Source: Capitulum mitella (lineage: Eukaryota > Arthropoda > Thecostraca > Pollicipedomorpha > Pollicipedidae). Taken from it: a stretch of DNA of 64,000 nt. Made by a program: the position numbers and the translations under genes. The notes beneath the pieces are model-generated. The model was given only the letters and a program-made list of their open reading frames with translations, made no database searches and was not told where the DNA came from. Of the stretch, positions 58,871-64,000 are shown one piece after another; position 1 is the first letter of the stretch; every line of letters starts with the position of its first letter. The stretch lies in assembly GCA_030062745.1 (NCBI GenBank), contig CP099839.1:42085891-42149890 (forward strand), read 5' to 3'.

Positions 58871-60260
58871 CGGGGCTCTGCAGCATGCATTATGCTGTAT
58901 GCTCATGCCAGGGCCTATTTTAACATGTTAACTGGGGGGGCAAATGCCCCCCCAGTCGAACACTTTGCCCCTCCAGTCAAGATCCTTTGCCCATGCAAAG
59001 AAAAAACAGCCAGGTGTACTAGCGTACCCAGCAAGGTATTCCATAAAGCGCTGCGCTCGCAAAGCAGCATCTTATCAACGAAGGATGTGTTGAATCACTG
59101 AGTAATGTGAGAGCACACTTAGAAGCATCACTTTATAATACGTGACCGCTGGCGAACGTGTTTCGTAATTAGTACGCCGGCACCCGATGCCGCGATTGTC
59201 TGGTGAGCGGCCAAGACGTTTCATTGCTTCGTAAGCACGTTAAAAATGATGATAACCGTCTTTGATGTGTTCAAGCGCAAGAAAACTGAAGGGCGAGCTG
59301 GTGCGCAGGGCGGTTTCGCTATGGTGAGATAAGGTTTATATGAATGCGGTAACAGTCCAGCAGTGCTGTAGTTATCACCAATCATCCTGATCTGAAAACC
59401 CTACTAAAATCCCAGTACCTGATTGGTAGAACTTCATTGAACTACGCGGTTAAACCCGAGTTTTACGCGAGGAAAACGGAAAATTAATCAGTCATTATTA
59501 AAACCGTCAATCTTGCCGCTCCTAGTGCATGGGTTTGAGCATCCCATGAGCATGCTTCATCTGCTTAACGAACATGGCATGGCCCAGACTGCAGATAATG
59601 ACAAATGTTGATGATATCTCACTGAGGCGGGCCTAAGGCGAATGTTTCAATCTGAGGTGGCTTTTTTATTTTGGGGCCGATAACCTGGAAATGGAGAAGT
59701 TTGTTCTGCCTGTGTTGGGACAGCTTTTACACTTCTGCGCAGTGTTGAAAAACATATGACCAAAATTCGGTGAGAAAATGTATTTTGGGGATAGATTAGA
59801 TCAACAGAAACTATCCCGCAGGCAACCTACTGTCTCATTTAGTGAAGAATCGAAGCTGCCGCAACATCTCGCCAATATTCTGGCCATCGTTTGCAGACTG
59901 TGACTTATATATTTGAAGTACCACGCCTTGCCATGCCACGGTAACCCACGGTGCCGGTCTGGCAATTTCCCGCGCGTTCTTAGACGTCAGGATGTTTAAG
60001 GACCACCTGCGTCAATGCAAAAAGTGCCTTTTATAACGGAAGTCTGTGCCACTATGGCTGCACCACGAGAAAAAACCGAATTTTGGTTGACCGGTGCTCA
60101 GACCTGCCTTCGCGGGGAGAAGTGCAGCAGCAATATTTTCAGTCCCACCGTGTGGATAGGCTTACCCTGAGGTAGGTCAAAACACAGATCGTCCGCGAAA
60201 TGATGAAGGTGTGAAACAAAGCCGGTATTCTCACTGCACTGGCGCGGAACGTGATAAAGA
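58871..60260. other. No recognisable gene
   Basis: At 58933-58960 TTAACTGGGGGGG followed by a GGGGGGGCAAATGCCCCCCC palindrome mimics the R1/R2 end design, but no partner end was found. The remainder is unremarkable. Confidence 0.4.
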
Positions 60261-60530
60261 AGCTCAACAGGAAGCTTAACCAGTACCAAAGGCAAATTCT
60301 GGAGGTTCACCCCGGAAATTGACAAGCAGAATGGATTTAGGGACAACCTTAACAATCTTTTTGACCTTGCCCTTGTCGGCACCATTAAGACCATCAAAGC
60401 CAAGAGGATAAAGACATTCTCTAGGCCCAAGGGGAGCCAGGTCGCCGAGGCGTCATGGTGGTATTCGATAAGTTCCCTTCTGAGAAGGAGGAGCGAGCTC
60501 TTCAACGACAACAGTAGGCCGAAGCTTTAA

Positions 60531-61742
60531 CCCTATTCCCGGCAGGGGGGGGGGGCGGAATCCGCCCCCCCTCGGGTTGCTTGCCAATTCCAGGCTTTTT
60601 GACGCAGCTTCACGAAACTTGGTCACTTTTCCTAGCTATTCCTTCTACGCGCCGTGACAAATTTCGAAATTCTATTTTGCTCAGGGGCGGAGCCAGGCAA
60701 CGTTTTTGGGAGGCACCTCAGGTCATTTTTGGCCATGTTGAGGGTAAAAGGAAAATGTCTGCCAAAAACAGAGTTTTTAAGATAGAACTTAAAACTTGAT
60801 ATGAATATATAGCTAAATAGTTGGGCAATGTGCATATGTAATTTTGTTTATCTGAGGTCACTTTACAAGGTCAGGTCAAGGTCAAAAGTTAAAATTTGTT
60901 TTTTCGATATAATTTCGGTGCCGTTTTTTCAAATGCCAAACCCGGAATATATGTGACGTAGAAAGATGCCCTCTACTTGTGTACCAAGTTTCAGCTTGAT
61001 ATCAGGTCAGGTCACGGAGCTATGACCTAAAATGTCAGTGCACATACCCTATATCGCAAAAGCCAAAAAATGAATTTTTTGGAATAGAGTGAATTTAATC
61101 GATTAAAAACGTTTACAGATAATATTGAATGCACAAGACATCATTCCAGGTGACCCCAAGGTCACTGGAGGTCATTTAAGGTCAAAGGTCACAAGTTGAT
61201 CTGAGAAACGTGTGACCATGACAGTTCCCCCTTTTTTATGTCCCTGGCACCGCCGATGCTAACATTATACAAACATTGTAATGCGATTTGTACTTCTTTA
61301 GCATAACATGACTAGCAGAAGCTAAAAAAGTGTTTTGGCCTCTTTTGTTCATTCCGTTATTGGAAAACTAGTCCCCCTATTTTTGAAACCCTGTGAACGC
61401 CCATGAATTTTCTCAAAATTTCAAATTTGCATACCCATGGTAAAAGCCCTATTCATAATCTCTCGATTGATGCCAGTTTCATCGAAATCGGTCCATAAAC
61501 AACGGAGTTATAAGAAGTCAAAAAGTACCCCTCATTTTGATATTTTTGCCCCCCTGTATCCACAAATTTCAAAATTGTGAAAATTTCTTTTTATCAAAAT
61601 GTAGTTCACGTCACGGCGAATCGATTGCCGTTTGTTGCGATGAAATCGGATAAGTAGTTCTCGAGATCTCAGGGGGGGCCGAATCCGCCCCCCCCCCCCC
61701 TGCCGGGAATCGGCCATACCGTCTAGCCCTCCGGGAATAGGG
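60531..61742 (+). mobile_element. TTAA element R2, copy 4 (1212 bp)
   Basis: Perfect CCCTATTCCCGG / CCGGGAATAGGG ends with TTAA at 60527-60530 and 61743-61746. Nearly identical to copy 1. AGGTCA-A-AGGTCA at 61179-61191. GC palindromes lie inside both ends. It interrupts the decayed protein family. Confidence 0.92.
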
Positions 61743-62323
61743 TTAAAGGGCCCGCTGTTAGATTAAACAGCAGACCGAGCATGAGGCAACTGCCCAGCTG
61801 GAATACTCGCCTACCGACAACACACAACTGACAGATCAGGATGATCCGCAGCCTATGGCCATGCCTTCGAAGCGGCCCTGCAGGAGAGCCAAGAACATCG
61901 CCACTCCTGGTCAGGCAGCAGCCCTCGATCGGACCAAGCTCAATGATCGCTCTGCAATTCACTTCCTATCGGCGACGGCTTCGGTCCTCGGCCACGACTC
62001 CTCTGAACTGGCGATCACAGAAGCTCGGGCAGGCGCGCACGTAGATCGCAGAGGAAAGCCATTGCGGACGAAATCTAGCATTCTTTCTCCGCGTCACCCA
62101 ACCTGGTGGTCCACTGGGACGGCAAACTGTTACTGACGATGGAAAGGAAAAGGTGGATCGACTCTGTCATTGTAACCGGTCCAAGAAGTGCCGCCAAGCT
62201 CTTCGGTGTTTGGAAGTTGCAAGTAGAGTCGGAGCAACGCCAGCCAACGTTGTCGCGCTTTGTCTGGAAGACTGAGAGGTTTCGGACAACGTCGTCGGCA
62301 TGAGCTTCGACACCACCTCCAGC

Positions 62324-62385
62324 TGGTTGGTTGGTTGGTTATTGGGGCTTAGGGGCGCACCGACTGCAGGGTCATTCGGCGCCCA
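62324..62385 (-). mobile_element. Tiny retroposon R5, copy 3 (62 bp)
   Basis: It is flanked by 12-bp direct repeats ACCACCTCCAGC at 62312-62323 and 62386-62397. The host reading frame (GMSFDTTSS to NTGQVVGANTLLQ) resumes once the insert and one repeat are skipped, so the borders are exact. Confidence 0.85.
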
Positions 62386-63620
62386 ACCACCTCCAGCAAT
62401 ACTGGACAAGTTGTGGGAGCAAACACGCTTCTTCAGCAGAAGCTTGAGTGACGGCCTATTCACTTTGCTTGTCGTCGTCATATCGTCGAACTGGTGGCAG
62501 AGGCGGCTTTCTCCACGCGCTTCGGTCCGTCCTCGGGACCGCGATCTCCTTGTTCAAGAGCTTCGAGAAGAGATGGAGGCTCATTGATTGGAACAAGTTT
62601 GAACCTATGGTGTATGAAGACCTGGAGCCAGCAGTGGCCGAGACGTTTTTCTCTTCCAGTGATCGTTTCGTCGCCTTCTGCCGTGAGAAGCTCGCCGAAA
62701 TCCAGCCTAGCGATGATTATCGTTGGTTCTTTGAGGTATCGATTATCCCCTTTGGTCAACAGCTTCCACGGGGAATCAAGTTCCCCAGCCAGGTGCTCTC
62801 CAACGTGCAGATAGATGGTTCCATCGCGCCAGATGGATGGGGCGCACAATCTGCGGGATCAAGATCTTCTTGCTTTGCCATCAGTTCTCCGTGACTCTCA
62901 GTGAATTGGGAGCACTGAAACGCTTCGTCTCTTTCATGGTTGTTTTGTACGTCAGTGCATGGTTCTGCTCTTCATTGGCGGTCAGCGCTTCCGTGCACGA
63001 CCTGACCGTTCTGCAAAGCCTGATGTGAATGCTGAAATTCCGAAGGGGATCTCCAAGGAGTTTGCCGATCACCTATTATCTATTATGACATTATAGTCGA
63101 CATATGATTTATCATAACAATCACCTATTATGGTGCCCCAGCGAAGAACTGGCTGGTGTGTCGTTCTTCGACGAGGGCGTGCCGTGTGAGATGAAGACGA
63201 GGATGATCGCGGCACTCCAGGAACAGGGATCGGAGAGTCCTCCCAGCGAGCGCAGGTGGATCTCGCAGAAAAGAAGGTTCTCGTCCCAGGAAGATCATCG
63301 TCGACTTCATTACCGCAAAGTCGGTGGGCAACCTGAAAGCCTACGGCATCAACATGGACTTCTTTGCCGCCGATCCCGCTGATTGGGAGACAGCACCTGG
63401 CTTCACGAACGCTAAGGAAGTCCTGTGCGCGATCGCGGTAGTTAGCGACTTCGCCGAACGAGCTGCGGCTCTTATCCAAGTATACAACAAGGTACTAACG
63501 AAGGATGAAGGGCAAAAGCAGTACCTGCTGCAAGTCGTCGAACAGCATCGTCGCCAGAACCCCGAGACCACTAAGAGGACTGAAGTATCATTCCCACCTA
63601 AGCCACACTGCTGCCGACAG

Positions 63621-64000
63621 GGCCAGTGACCTATGACCTGAGACAGAATGCGAAGTGTCTTTCGATCCAGTGTGTCAAAAGGAGTACTATGATGTGCATT
63701 TTATGCATATCGTGCGCTTGGTTTAAAAAACTGAAGCACAAAACACGTTTGGGGGCATTTCAGACACATCTCTCCCTGAGCGAATCTCCCAGAGATCACA
63801 AGTCCATGGAGAATGAGTTCGTACTGGGGATAAATGAAATGGTGTTCTTTGAATTTAATGGGCTCGGAATGCACAAAAGCCGGCGCGAATTTGATTGAAA
63901 TAAAATAAAATCCAGCACAAACGACATACAGTCTTCGTGTGAAAGTGCTTAAGAGTGCTGGACCAAGGCCATATTTTGCACACATGATTTCCTCCAAAAG
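63621..64000. other. Window end, no recognisable gene
   Basis: AT-rich, with two overlapping AATAAA hexamers near 63898-63910 on the plus strand. Nothing else recognised. Confidence 0.4.

Larger units (their letters stand above)
60265..63620 (+). pseudogene. Decayed multicopy invertebrate protein family (unnamed), twice interrupted
   Basis: Pieces in order are GFRDNLNNLFDLALVGTIK (about 60335), LNDRSAIHFLSATASVLG (about 61940), VVHWDGKLL (about 62105), GMSFDTTSS (about 62297), CRRHIVELV and STRFGPSSGP (about 62480-62540). These are followed by SFEKRWRLIDWNKFEP, RWMGRTICGIKIFLLCHQF (about 62830), YVSAWFCSSLAVSA and DFAERAAALIQVYNKVLTKD (about 63440). I know this order from long, repeated, uncharacterised invertebrate proteins, probably transposon-derived. 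DTT and RHH..EL recall hAT catalytic regions, but that is inference. R2 copy 4 interrupts at 60531-61742 and R5 at 62324-62385. Several further stops and frame changes are present. Confidence 0.6.

Noticed and set aside
58933-58960. Fourth R1/R2-type element end
   Set aside because: TTAA plus a G-run/C-run palindrome is present, but no matching second end or family similarity was found.

Overview
This window is animal DNA. It has introns, single-copy-style host coding islands in a large background of non-coding DNA, and many interspersed repeats, and nothing bacterial. An invertebrate, most likely an arthropod, is suggested by a mariner transposase with an arthropod-style signature, tRNA-derived SINEs with (AACC) tails, a short TTAGG run, a SCAR/WAVE C-terminus with an arthropod-like LHDVASILARR motif, and a secreted PAN plus double C-type-lectin gene. 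The species cannot be named from sequence alone.

Only two stretches look like host genes. One is an apparently intact single-exon lectin on the minus strand (45008-46105). The other is the 3' part of a SCAR/WAVE actin-regulator gene on the minus strand (17535-18272), which has a frame change and weakened basic residues and may be a pseudogene. Nearly everything else that can be named is mobile DNA, much of it nested.

Layout. 1-6500 holds short hAT-like MITEs, a GC-rich minisatellite and a 1.3 kb foldback made of ~52-bp repeats. 6480-10260 holds a 62-bp retroposon, a broken Ty3/gypsy integrase fossil and a fresh 142-bp x3 tandem repeat. 10465-14108 is a minisatellite-bearing hAT-like element carrying a TTAA element. 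14.7-23.7 kb holds a SINE, a mariner relic, the WAVE fragment, a reverse-transcriptase C-terminus and two inverted copies of a TTAA element. 25191-31035 is a TTAA element (family R1) split by a 4.74 kb DNA transposon with ~590-bp inverted ends and an intron-containing transposase. 34.7-37.1 kb is a CR1/L2-like LINE. 38.0-41.9 kb is a second LINE split by R1, which is itself split by R2. 45.0-46.1 kb is the lectin. 50.3-53.3 kb is a dead hAT transposase with a MITE inside it. 53.85-56.55 kb is two nested minisatellite hAT-like elements. 60.3-63.6 kb is a decayed multicopy protein family interrupted by R2 and by a 62-bp retroposon.

Three non-coding families with TTAA target sites (called R1, R2 and R6 here) recur across the window. 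R1 and R2 share a distinctive end structure: CCC-type termini followed by a GC-rich palindrome. All four R2 copies keep an intact AGGTCA-A-AGGTCA direct repeat. Insertions within insertions give a clear relative order: host or LINE sequence first, then R1 or R6, then R2 or the large transposon, with the tiny retroposon among the youngest.
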